Shown in pieces: positions 8,433 through 16,253 of a stretch of DNA of 64,000 nucleotides. The stretch covers positions 62,001 through 126,000 of the forward strand of contig CAVWKW010000002.1 of the NCBI GenBank assembly GCA_963755705.1, written 5' to 3'. The notes beneath the pieces were generated by a model that ran no database searches, was not told the origin of the DNA, and saw only the letters and a list, made by a program, of their open reading frames with translations. Position numbers and translations under genes: made by a program. This DNA is from JBARDN01 sp963755705. GTDB lineage: Bacteria; Desulfobacterota; Binatia; Binatales; Binataceae. Positions within the stretch are counted from its first letter, which is position 1; the number at the start of each line of letters is the position of its first letter.

Positions 8433-8570
8433 ATGGGTGCGTTTCTTCTAGGACTGATAATTGGGGCGGCCGGCGCGCTCGCACTCTTCATCTACAATGA
8501 AGGCGAGTTGTTCCTGAAGCTCGGCCGTCAAATCAAGCTGACTGCGGATCGGTACAAACAATCTTCCTGA
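8433..8570 (+). CDS. Small single-span membrane protein (45 aa)
   Basis: A 45-codon frame with ATG 8433, a good GAGGAG ribosome site at 8421-8426, and TGA at 8568-8570. The N-terminal half is one hydrophobic glycine/alanine-rich membrane segment (GAFLLGLIIGAAGALALFIY), followed by a short amphipathic, lysine-containing tail. No family was recognised. It ends 17 bases before the secreted two-repeat protein gene on the same strand and is probably co-transcribed with it. The clean ribosome site and the sharp hydrophobic/charged partition support a real gene. Confidence 0.6.
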   Translation: MGAFLLGLIIGAAGALALFIYNEGELFLKLGRQIKLTADRYKQSS

Positions 8571-8587
8571 GGTGAATCGCGGGGGCG

Positions 8588-10069
8588 ATGCGAACCGTAC
8601 GGAATTTTCTCTTTCTGCGCGACCGGGTCTGGGCGCGGGCCGTCCGAACGGCTGCCGCAACTCTCACGCTTGCGCTGGTGGTGTCAGCTCCTCTCATGGC
8701 GCGCGCAGATAGTCCGCAGGCGGTAGCGTCAGGGCTTAGCGATGCGGCGTTTGCGATGCTCAACTCGATCGACGCGGACGCGAAGGCCGGGCCGATGCTG
8801 GCTCCGGTGGCGAGCCTTGCGAGCGACGCGCAATCGCTCAGCGGTGCGTTGGACAAGGGCGATCGCGCGGGGGCGGGCCATGCGATGGCGGCGATCGTGA
8901 AAGATCGCAATCAAATCGACGCGGCGCTCGCAGCCAAGAGCGGACCGGAACTGCCGCAGTGGAATTCAATCAAGGGACAGATCGCCGCACTCGAGGCGCA
9001 GGTGACGCCGGTAGCGGGACCGGTCGCGACCAGCGCACCGCCCGCGTCGAGCCCCGCGGCGCCGTCGGCGAGTCTGCCTCCGGAAGCTCCCAAAGCACCG
9101 CAGGTCGTGATCAGCTCGCGATCGTTCTCGGGCGGCGGCGTACGGGTGCGCGGATTTTTCGAGGGAACCAATCTCCGATCGGCGGGAATTTACGATGGCT
9201 CGACGGCGCTCAAGACGATCGCGGTCAGCGACGTAAGCGGTGAGCAGCGTGTGAATTTCGATTTCGGATTGCAGGATCCGTCGCCCTCGCAGACGCTTGA
9301 AGTGACCGACGCGCTGGGCCGCGTCGCACGCGCGCAGCTTGCGCCGGATGCGGCCGCACTGACGCATTCGCATGAGGGCCGTGAAAAAATGATCGAGCTT
9401 GGCGGGGGCGAGCTCGATTCCGACGCAGTTGCCTCGGCCGATCCAGCTACAATTCCCGGTACACGCAACAACACCGAAGAGATTCCGCGCGCCGACGGCT
9501 CCGAAGACGCGACCGGTGCGCCCGGACGCAGACTGCCCGGAGGCGTCGAGGGACCTCTGACCAACGTTCAGATAAACGTGCTCGGCGTGATGCCGTCGCC
9601 GTCGCAGCCGGGCAGCTATGAGGTGGTGGGACAGATCTCCGGCGCGGGAGTGCATCGCGCAGGCGTGTACGAGAACGGCAGACTGATGAAGACGATTCCG
9701 ATCAGCGGAGGCGCTTACAATTCGTTCGACGTCATCTTCCAGATGGCGCCGGGGCAGCAAGCCTCGATTCGCGCGTACGGTCTGGGCAGTAATTTCGTCG
9801 AAGCGTCCGTCGATGCGAACAGCGACGGGATGAGCACTGCGAGCGCGCCGCCAGTCATGGTCGTTCCCGGTGCGAGTCCTTATGGCTACGGATCGCCGTA
9901 CGCCTATCGAAGTCCCTATGGCGCACCTGTGTATCCCGGCGGCTATCCTCCGGGCTACGGCGTTCCAGGTTATGGCGCCCCCGGCTACGGCTATCCCGCG
10001 CCGGGCTATGGCTATCCTCCGGGCTACGTGCCGCCGTCGGCTCCGTGGTATCGCCGCCTGATTCCGTAA
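8588..10069 (+). CDS. Secreted two-repeat protein with Gly/Tyr/Pro-rich tail
   Basis: This 493-residue protein is of unrecognised family. It has an N-terminal signal peptide (hydrophobic stretch about residues 20-37 ending in ARA). A helical region (about 40-140) is followed by a Pro/Ala-rich linker. Two divergent copies of a beta-rich module sit around residues 178-260 and 325-412: compare VRVRGFFEGTNLRSAGIYDG with YEVVGQISGAGVHRAGVYENG, both followed by an LKTI or MKTI strand. The last 75 residues are low-complexity Gly/Tyr/Pro (repeated PGYG / YGYP units), as in surface or extracellular proteins. A cell-envelope role is inferred; no enzymatic motif is seen. Confidence 0.75.
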   Translation: MRTVRNFLFLRDRVWARAVRTAAATLTLALVVSAPLMARADSPQAVASGLSDAAFAMLNSIDADAKAGPMLAPVASLASDAQSLSGALDKGDRAGAGHAMAAIVKDRNQIDAALAAKSGPELPQWNSIKGQIAALEAQVTPVAGPVATSAPPASSPAAPSASLPPEAPKAPQVVISSRSFSGGGVRVRGFFEGTNLRSAGIYDGSTALKTIAVSDVSGEQRVNFDFGLQDPSPSQTLEVTDALGRVARAQLAPDAAALTHSHEGREKMIELGGGELDSDAVASADPATIPGTRNNTEEIPRADGSEDATGAPGRRLPGGVEGPLTNVQINVLGVMPSPSQPGSYEVVGQISGAGVHRAGVYENGRLMKTIPISGGAYNSFDVIFQMAPGQQASIRAYGLGSNFVEASVDANSDGMSTASAPPVMVVPGASPYGYGSPYAYRSPYGAPVYPGGYPPGYGVPGYGAPGYGYPAPGYGYPPGYVPPSAPWYRRLIP

Positions 10070-10144
10070 GCTGGCGTCCTTGCTCCGATAGTCGGCGTTG
10101 GATAGGTTTTCGATCTTAATCTTCGAGTCGAGAGTGCATCTACA

Positions 10145-10708
10145 ATGTTGATTCAAGCGACGCAGCTGCGCGCCGGGATGGTGGTCGAGTACAACAAGGA
10201 TCTGTGGCGCGTGATGACGATCACGCATATCACGCCCGGCAACTGGCGCGGGATGGTCCAGACCAAGCTGCGCAATATCAAGACCGGGTCGCAGACCGAA
10301 AACCGCTTCCGCTCTGAAGATCGCGTCGAGCGCATCATCCTGTCCCAGCTCAAGATGCAGTTCCTCTACCAGGACGGCGACGACTACCATTTCATGAACA
10401 CCGAGACCTACGATCAGATCACGATTCCCAAGGAGCTGATCGAGGACGTGGCCGGCTTCCTGACGCCGAACCTGGAAGTCGAGGTCGAGTTCCATGAGTC
10501 CACGCCGCTCAACGTCACGCTGCCCAAGACCGTCACACTCAAGGTGACCGAGACCGAGCCGGGTAATCGCAATGCTGCCGTGACCAATACGCTCAAGAAC
10601 GCGACGCTCGAAACCGGGATGGTGATCCAGGTGCCGCACTTCGTGAATACGGGCGACACCATCACGATCAATGTCGAGAACCACGAGTATTTGTCCCGCA
10701 CCAAGTAG
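10145..10708 (+). CDS. efp: Elongation factor P
   Basis: EF-P binds between the P and E sites and rescues ribosomes stalled on polyproline. The 187-residue product has all three beta-barrel domains and ends in the family signature GDTITINVENHEYLSR. The loop that enters the peptidyl-transferase centre reads THITPGNWRG. The position that is lysine (lysylated) or arginine (rhamnosylated) in well-studied EF-Ps is Asn33 here. It therefore cannot use either of those modifications at that site. It stands between a secreted-protein gene and the THUMP methyltransferase gene on the same strand. A GAGCCG/CGGCTC inverted repeat follows the stop (about 10710-10735). Confidence 0.95.
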   Translation: MLIQATQLRAGMVVEYNKDLWRVMTITHITPGNWRGMVQTKLRNIKTGSQTENRFRSEDRVERIILSQLKMQFLYQDGDDYHFMNTETYDQITIPKELIEDVAGFLTPNLEVEVEFHESTPLNVTLPKTVTLKVTETEPGNRNAAVTNTLKNATLETGMVIQVPHFVNTGDTITINVENHEYLSRTK

Positions 10709-10745
10709 AGAGCCGCCCACAGCCGAACGCGGCTCAAGGAAAGCC

Positions 10746-11891
10746 GTGAACCGGTTTCAACATCAGGTCCGAGCAAAACGCGCGCCGCGTCCCGCGCCGC
10801 AGGCGCTGCACTTTGGGCCAAATCAGTACATCGCGCAGACTCAGCCCGGGTTCGAAGCAATCGCGACCAGCGAAATTCTGGCGCGGATTCCCCATGCTCA
10901 CGAAGTCGGACAGCGAATCGTGCCGGAACGCTGTGGGATGGCGATTTTTTCCGCGCGGGACCCGTCCGCGCTGCTGCGTCTGCGATGCGCCGAAGATATT
11001 TTCGCGCTGGTTGGCTACCGCGCCGGCCCCGATCCTGAAGCCGTGACGCCGGACCGGATTCGCGCCGCTGCTCGCGACGCTCCGCTGATCGAAGCAGGAG
11101 TGCTCGCGCGCGTGCGATTCGACCCCAAGGCGCGCGGGGGAAGGCGGCTGCGCTACCGCGTGGTCGCGCGGCAGGCGGGCGAGCATGAGTTTCGCCGGGT
11201 CGATTTGCAGCACGCCGTGGAACGCGGAATCTCCGAGCGCAGCGACCATACCTGGCGCCTCGACGACAACGAGGCCGACGTCGAGTTCTGGGCTACGATG
11301 TTCGAGTCCGAGCTTTTGCTGGCGGTGCGGCTCTCAAGCGAAGCGATGCGGCATCGCGAGTACAAGGTGGCTCATCGCCCCGCGTCGCTGCGCCCGGCGG
11401 CGGCGGCGGCTCTAGGATGGCTCTCCGGTGTGGACGAGCGCGATGTCGTGCTCGATCCATTTTGCGGCGCGGGCACGATCCTGATCGAGCGCGCCGGTTT
11501 GGGACGATACGCGGAGTTGATCGGCAGCGATCGTGATACGGAGGCGCTCGCCGCGGCGCGGCTGAACGTCGGCCCGCGTTACAAACCTATCCGTCTGGAA
11601 GGATGGGACGCCGGGGCGCTGCCGCTGGGCGATTCGAGCGTGACCAAAATCGTCACCAATCTTCCGTGGGGAATTCGCTATGGCACGCACGGCGAGAATC
11701 GCAAGCTCTATCCGGCGTGGATCGCGGAGTTCAACCGGGTGCTCGCTCCGGGCGGCCGGATGGTCCTGCTCTCGGCCGAGTGGACCCTGATGCGCGAGCT
11801 CGCGGCGCGCCGGCGCATCCGAATCGAGAAGGCGATACAGGTCGCGATCCTGGGCGCGCGGGCGTCGATCTTTATCTGCGCAAAGGCGTGA
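10746..11891 (+). CDS. THUMP-domain class I RNA methyltransferase
   Basis: The product is about 381 residues with a two-part layout: an N-terminal substrate-binding region of the THUMP type (about 30-190) and a C-terminal Rossmann-fold SAM methyltransferase. The second part shows LDPFCGAGTILIERA (SAM-binding motif I) and the catalytic TNLPWGIRYG, the NxPW form of motif IV used by base-N-methylating RNA enzymes. This resembles the Trm14/TrmN and RlmL group, which modify tRNA or rRNA guanine N2. GTG 10746 is chosen as start because an AAGGAAA ribosome site precedes it and the upstream frame is low-complexity. The target nucleoside is not determinable from sequence alone. Confidence 0.87.
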   Translation: MNRFQHQVRAKRAPRPAPQALHFGPNQYIAQTQPGFEAIATSEILARIPHAHEVGQRIVPERCGMAIFSARDPSALLRLRCAEDIFALVGYRAGPDPEAVTPDRIRAAARDAPLIEAGVLARVRFDPKARGGRRLRYRVVARQAGEHEFRRVDLQHAVERGISERSDHTWRLDDNEADVEFWATMFESELLLAVRLSSEAMRHREYKVAHRPASLRPAAAAALGWLSGVDERDVVLDPFCGAGTILIERAGLGRYAELIGSDRDTEALAAARLNVGPRYKPIRLEGWDAGALPLGDSSVTKIVTNLPWGIRYGTHGENRKLYPAWIAEFNRVLAPGGRMVLLSAEWTLMRELAARRRIRIEKAIQVAILGARASIFICAKA

Positions 11892-11897
11892 GGCGCG

Positions 11898-12650
11898 ATG
11901 GACTACGACAAGACGAAGATGCCGTCTTCGTACGATGCGGGTCGCAGCTACCCGCCCGCGGTGCTGGCTTTTTGGCTGAGCGTGATTTCGCGATGGGTTC
12001 CGCAGGGAACTATTTCCGACATCGTTGATATTGGCTGCGGCACCGGCCGCTACTCAGTAGCGCTCGCGAACTACTTCGATGCGCGAGTGTTTGCGCTCGA
12101 TCCGTCGGAAAAGATGCTCGCGGAAGCGCGCAAGAAAGTATCGCCGCGCGTGCGCTACGAGCAGGCGTCAGGAGAAGCACTGCCGCTCTCCGATGCCTCG
12201 ATGGATCTGGCGTTCATGTCGATGGTCTTTCATCACTTTGCGCATCCCGACCGCGTCGCGCAGGAATGCCGCCGTGTGCTGCGTCCGAACGGCGCGATAT
12301 GCCTGCGCGCCGGCACCGTTGAGCGGTGCGAGGCATACGCATACGTTCCGTTCTTCCCAGGCACTCGAGCGATCTTGAACAAGGCCCTGACATCGCAAGC
12401 GCGCATCGAATCGGTTTTGGTTGCGGCTGGATTTCGTCTCGTCGGCCATGAAATCGTTCCCAGCCAGGCGGCTGAGAGCTGGAATGCATACGCAGAGAAG
12501 CTCACGCATCGAGCGGATTCGATTTTGATTCAGCTTTCAGATCCCGAATTCGAAGACGGCCTCGCAGCCGTGCGCAAACACGCGGCCGCCCGTCCGTCGC
12601 ACGAGCCCGTGATCGAGCCGGTGGACTTCTTCGTCTTCCGCCCGGCTTGA
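11898..12650 (+). CDS. Class I SAM-dependent methyltransferase
   Basis: A 250-residue methyltransferase (UbiE/Methyltransf_11-like). SAM-binding motif I is VDIGCGTGRYSVALA (about 46-60). Motif II is the acidic end of VFALDPSEKML, followed by EALPLSDASMDLAFMSMVFHH, as in UbiE-like small-molecule methyltransferases. ATG 11898 lies six bases after the previous stop, so the two genes are likely one transcript. The substrate is not recognisable. The gene ends at the start of a repeat-rich intergenic region. Confidence 0.88.
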   Translation: MDYDKTKMPSSYDAGRSYPPAVLAFWLSVISRWVPQGTISDIVDIGCGTGRYSVALANYFDARVFALDPSEKMLAEARKKVSPRVRYEQASGEALPLSDASMDLAFMSMVFHHFAHPDRVAQECRRVLRPNGAICLRAGTVERCEAYAYVPFFPGTRAILNKALTSQARIESVLVAAGFRLVGHEIVPSQAAESWNAYAEKLTHRADSILIQLSDPEFEDGLAAVRKHAAARPSHEPVIEPVDFFVFRPA

Positions 12651-13201
12651 ATCTCGCGCCGGACTCTCGATCAACGGACGGTCCGAGTCTTCGCCGTGCC
12701 CATTGGGGGCGTGTGCTATTGCCAAGAGCGAGATTCCTCGCGATCTCCGCAACTCGGTATGAGGCGGATTACGCGATACACATGCCGCTCGCGCTCGGAA
12801 TGACACAAGCAAAAGGCTCCGCTCGAGAACTTCAGCATGGTTCGCCTTTAGTTTTTTTTCATTCCCGCGCCCTTCGACAGGCTCAGGGCAGGCTCCGGCT
12901 GCCGCGCAAGGAATCCCGCGTTTTCGTTTATCATTGGTGGGCGGGCCTCTGGCCCGCCATCTACGACGGGCGAGACGCCCGCCCTACTGTAATTATATAT
13001 ACTTTCTGTATATACCCTCACCCTCCGGGAGAGGGCGACGCGGCGCGATGCTTGCGCTCTTTTCGCAAGCATCGCGCCGCGTGGTGAGGGTACTGCTCTG
13101 CTTTCTCTTTAACCGCGCGGCGCTCGCGCGCCGCATTGAAGAGGCCGCCGGGACGGCCCTACTGGCGAACCCGCAATCGCGCGCGCGTCGCACGTTTTTC
13201 T
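12651..13201. repeat. Repeat-rich intergenic region
   Basis: This stretch of about 550 bases between convergent genes holds no credible gene but several short repeats. At 12870-12892 is a CCCTTCGACAGGCTCAGGGC-type unit, a motif known as a widespread dispersed repeat in environmental bacteria. At 12940-12958 is a perfect hairpin GGCGGGCC/GGCCCGCC, and at 12968-12980 GGGCG/CGCCC. At 13143-13158 is GGCCG/CGGCC. An AT-rich tract follows the first two (about 12990-13012), and the 76-base dispersed repeat occupies 13015-13090. The cluster looks like nested REP-type elements and may end transcription from both sides. Confidence 0.75.
13015..13090. repeat. Dispersed palindromic repeat, copy 2 (inverted relative to copy 1)
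   Basis: Its reverse complement matches 1782-1858 almost base for base: the CCCTCACC edge, the GATGCTTGCG-AAAAGAG-CGCAAGCATC hairpin with GCGCCGC shoulders, and the CCCTCTCCCGG arm. Differences are a few substitutions and a small shift near the edges. Both copies sit between gene 3' ends, the usual niche of REP/BIME-like elements. Confidence 0.82.
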
Positions 13202-14053
13202 TCACGGTGTCAGTACTGTGTTGTCGATTAGGCGAGTCTTGCCGACTCTCGCGGCGATTGCGATTAGGAGCGGCGAGGCGAGGGAGCGCGCCGGGGCGAG
13301 CGTGCGCGCGTCCACCGCTTCTACGTACTCTACTTCGACGCCGGGGGTTCTGCGCAGCACGCGCGAGGCTACGGCGACCAGCTCCTCGACACAGCATGAG
13401 CCGCATTTGAAACGATCGCGCGCGGCGCGCAGCGCGAGGCTCAGCGCCAGGGCGCGCTGGCGCTCGTCGGGCGAGAGGTAGGCGTTGCGCGAGCTCATCG
13501 CGAGGCCGTCTTTTTCGCGCACTATCGGCACCGGCAGGATTTCGAGATCGAAATTCAGATCGATGACCATCCTCTCGATCGCGCGCAGTTGCTGAAAATC
13601 TTTCTCGCCGAACACCGCGAGGTGCGGCTTCACGATATTGAATAGCTTTGCGACGATCGTCGTCACGCCGCGAAAATGGCCCGGCCGAAACGGACCGCAT
13701 AGCCCGCGCGTGACGCCCGTCACCTCGACCCACGTCTCGGCGTCCGCCGAGTACATCGCGGAAGCCTCCGGCGCGAAGACGATATCCACCGGCACAGTCT
13801 CGAGCATCGCGAGGTCGCGCTCGAAGTCGCGCGGGTAGCATGCCAAATCCTCGTTCGGGCCGAACTGGGTTGGATTTACGAAAATCGAGGCAACCAATGT
13901 GTCGGCGCGCGCCCGCCCCTGCCGCATCAGGGTCATATGACCGTCGTGCAGAAAGCCCATCGTTGGCACCAGCGCGATCCGCTCGCCGCGCGCGCGAGCC
14001 GCGTCGGCCCACCGCGCCATTTCATCGGGATGATTAATTATTTGCATCTGCAT
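13202..14053 (-). CDS. panC: Pantothenate synthetase
   Basis: PanC joins pantoate and beta-alanine with ATP to make pantothenate, the vitamin precursor of CoA. The 283-residue product shows VPTMGFLHDGHMTLMRQ (HxGH-type nucleotide motif), FVNPTQFGPNEDL, HLAVFGEKDFQQL and the KMSKS-like region DGLAMSSRNAYLSPDER. ATG 14053 (MQMQIINHPDEM) is chosen because the longer frame upstream is out of character for PanC. The start lies inside the last codons of panB, so the two genes overlap by about 20 bases and are translationally coupled. Confidence 0.95.
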   Translation of the reverse strand: MQMQIINHPDEMARWADAARARGERIALVPTMGFLHDGHMTLMRQGRARADTLVASIFVNPTQFGPNEDLACYPRDFERDLAMLETVPVDIVFAPEASAMYSADAETWVEVTGVTRGLCGPFRPGHFRGVTTIVAKLFNIVKPHLAVFGEKDFQQLRAIERMVIDLNFDLEILPVPIVREKDGLAMSSRNAYLSPDERQRALALSLALRAARDRFKCGSCCVEELVAVASRVLRRTPGVEVEYVEAVDARTLAPARSLASPLLIAIAARVGKTRLIDNTVLTP

Positions 14054-14903
14054 CCTCAGATTTCTTTTTGGCGCGCGCGCCGGCTTCCGCGTAGCAATGT
14101 TCGGGCGCGGGAAACGCGTGCTCGCGAACCTCGCGCACGTACGCCTCGGCTGCCGCCGATGTGTCTTTCCACAACGCCGCGAATGGTTTTGCGAAGCGCG
14201 GGATGAATGATTCGCTGAGGCCGAGCATGTCATGCATCACCAGCACCTGACCGTCGAGGTCAGCGCCCGCGCCGATCCCGATTGCGGGAATGCACACGCG
14301 CGCCGCGATCTCGCGGCCGAGTGACGGGGGCACGCCCTCGACCACGAGCGCGAATGCACCGGCGGCCTCGAGCGCGAGCGCGTCTTCGATCAGGCGCTCG
14401 CGGCATCCGGGCGCGCCTCCGGATTTGCGGCCCTGCACGCGATGCCCGCCCATCCGATGGACCGACTGCGGAGTCAGACCGACGTGCCCCATGACCGGAA
14501 TATCGACGGCCGCGAGACGGCGCACCGTTTCGGCGATCGCGACGCCGCCTTCGAGCTTGACTGCCTCTGCCCCACCCTCCTTGATCAGACGGCCCGCGTT
14601 GCGCAACGCGTCTTCGGGTGTGACCTGGTAGGAAAGAAACGGCATGTCGGCGACCACCAGCGCGCGTTTGCGGGCACGCGCGACCGCGCGGGTATGGTAG
14701 ATGATCTCGTCAATCGTCACGGCCAGGGTGCTGTCTTCTCCCCGCACCGCCATCGCCAGGCTGTCGCCGACCAGCAGGACGTCAACTCCCGCAAGGTCAA
14801 AAATGCGCGCGAACGGGTAATCGTACGCGGTCAGCATCGCGATTGGCCGCCGCGCCGATTTCATCCGCGCCAGATCGGGCACGCGAACTTTTTCTTCGTG
14901 CAT
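14034..14903 (-). CDS. panB: 3-methyl-2-oxobutanoate hydroxymethyltransferase
   Basis: PanB adds a hydroxymethyl group from methylene-tetrahydrofolate to alpha-ketoisovalerate, giving ketopantoate, the first committed step of pantothenate synthesis. The 289-residue product has MLTAYDYPFARIFDLAGVD, LLVGDSLAM (metal and substrate ligands), VKLEGG, GHVGLTPQS, VVEGVPPSLGREIA with its catalytic Glu, and GIGAGADLDGQVLV. ATG 14903 is chosen (MHEEKVRVPDLARMK). The frame stays open to 15131 but the extension is not family-like. PanB, panC and the later coaX lie on the same strand, grouping the early CoA pathway. Confidence 0.95.
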   Translation of the reverse strand: MHEEKVRVPDLARMKSARRPIAMLTAYDYPFARIFDLAGVDVLLVGDSLAMAVRGEDSTLAVTIDEIIYHTRAVARARKRALVVADMPFLSYQVTPEDALRNAGRLIKEGGAEAVKLEGGVAIAETVRRLAAVDIPVMGHVGLTPQSVHRMGGHRVQGRKSGGAPGCRERLIEDALALEAAGAFALVVEGVPPSLGREIAARVCIPAIGIGAGADLDGQVLVMHDMLGLSESFIPRFAKPFAALWKDTSAAAEAYVREVREHAFPAPEHCYAEAGARAKKKSEDADANN

Positions 14904-15212
14904 CGCAGGCTCCCAGAAACGCAAGCGGGGCTGCCGCATTCCGGCAACCCCGTGTGGGAGCGAACTCATCAGGCCGCCAACCGCTCCCGATCGGCGCTGA
15001 CTAGTGCTCAAGTCCCGTTGGAGTCCCGGTCCGATTCGCGGATCCAGGCGCGAGCCCAAGCTCTCGTTTCGTTTCGAAATCGTCCGCTCAGATGAGCGGA
15101 GCTTTGCGCCCCGTCGAGGGCGCTGTTTCAAGCCTCGCCGGGAAGAATTCCTCGACGGGCAGGCGAATTACTTAGTACGAAATTTGATGCGCGGTAAAGG
15201 GGTACGATCGAT
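14904..15212. other. panB upstream region with a hairpin
   Basis: About 309 bases lie between the PDZ gene stop and panB. The only structure noticed is an 11-base inverted repeat close to the panB start, at about 14925-14951 (CGGGGCTGCCG / CGGCAACCCCG, one G-T pair), in the minus-strand leader. It could be an attenuator or a weak terminator of the upstream PDZ gene. No U-tract follows, so neither is certain. No gene or clear promoter was seen in the rest. Confidence 0.4.
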
Positions 15213-16253
15213 TTACCAGGCGGCGAGGTTGGTGCCGAGCGGAACGTTCACGCGGAACTGATGGCGGCGGCCGTCGCGCACTACGCTCAGGTACACGATT
15301 TCGCCCGGCTTGAGATCGCGCATCCGATCCTGAAAATCAAGAAAATCGGTAACGCGGACTCCGTCGACGCCGATAATCAGGTCGTAGCTTTCGCCGATTT
15401 CCGTGTAGTCGAGCAATGGGACGCCGATAATCGCAGGCGGAAATACCAGCGCCGCGGCGATCATCGCGCCCGTCAGTGCGTTGTGAACCCCGCGGGAGTA
15501 CGCGTGCAGCCCGGCAATCGCGGCGGGACTGCCCTTGGTGACCTCTGTGATCAGCAGCCCGTCAGCCTCTTCGCCCGACTTGAGGGTGCGCCGCGCTTCG
15601 CGCAATTCAAGTCCGATCGGCGTGGTAATCGCGTCTCCAGACAGCGCCGACATCTGCATCGAGGACGGACCGAACGCTCCGGGGAACGTGGCGTCTTGCT
15701 GATGCTTCTCGTAGTCAACTACTTCGGGACTATTTACGAAGCTCGAGGAGTCTTCCTGGATGACCGGCGGCGAAGGCGCGGCTTGCGGCTCCGACACGGC
15801 AGGAGCGATCTCGACCGTCGTCGAAGGGACGGCGTTCGGATCGGGAAGTGTCTTCAGGAGATTCAGCGGAATGGTGGCGATCGGCGTGTCGGCCGGATCA
15901 GGCGCGTCGGCATCAAGGTCGGCCACCGGCGAAGAGACGGGCGACGCGAGAATCGCAGGCGCCGCGCTGTCCGCGACGTAAGACGATACCCCTCCTACAG
16001 CGGACGGAACCGCGGCAGGTGTGATCGCTGCGGCAGGCACGCTCGCGGCCGCAATCGGGGCGACCGGTGAGACGGACGCGGCGGGTGATGACGCCGGACT
16101 CGCGGCCGCCGCGGCTGATGCGTCGGCGGCGGCGGACACGCGCGGGCGGCAGATGGCCAGGGCAAGCGCGATTGCGCATGCGAGGCCGAGGATCGGCGCT
16201 CGAAAGATACCGCACGGGCGCGTCCGCTTAGTTAAGACTCCAATGCTGCTCAT
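15213..16253 (-). CDS. Secreted or periplasmic PDZ-domain protein
   Basis: This 346-residue protein has an N-terminal hydrophobic signal segment (about residues 18-36, cleavage after VSA likely). A long Ala/Ser/Pro-rich low-complexity spacer (about 40-150) follows. The C-terminal half resembles a PDZ-type domain: ADGLLITEVTKGSPAAIAGLH, then YDLIIGVDGVRVTDFLDFQD and KPGEIVYLSVVRDGRRHQF. No serine-protease triad is visible, so this is a peptide-binding or scaffold protein and not an HtrA protease. A hydrophobic insert (AAALVFPPAIIGVPLL) splits the PDZ core. ATG 16253 overlaps the end of the MBL-hydrolase gene by 26 bases. Function is unknown. Confidence 0.75.
   Translation of the reverse strand: MSSIGVLTKRTRPCGIFRAPILGLACAIALALAICRPRVSAAADASAAAAASPASSPAASVSPVAPIAAASVPAAAITPAAVPSAVGGVSSYVADSAAPAILASPVSSPVADLDADAPDPADTPIATIPLNLLKTLPDPNAVPSTTVEIAPAVSEPQAAPSPPVIQEDSSSFVNSPEVVDYEKHQQDATFPGAFGPSSMQMSALSGDAITTPIGLELREARRTLKSGEEADGLLITEVTKGSPAAIAGLHAYSRGVHNALTGAMIAAALVFPPAIIGVPLLDYTEIGESYDLIIGVDGVRVTDFLDFQDRMRDLKPGEIVYLSVVRDGRRHQFRVNVPLGTNLAAW

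Noticed and set aside
8966..10720. A 584-codon open frame on the minus strand
   Set aside because: It is Arg/His-rich and lies antisense to two clear plus-strand genes (the secreted protein and efp); it is a shadow frame of GC-rich coding sequence.
12993..14012. A 339-codon minus-strand frame overlapping panC
   Set aside because: Runs out of frame with panC and consists of Arg-rich translation; panC itself has full family motifs.
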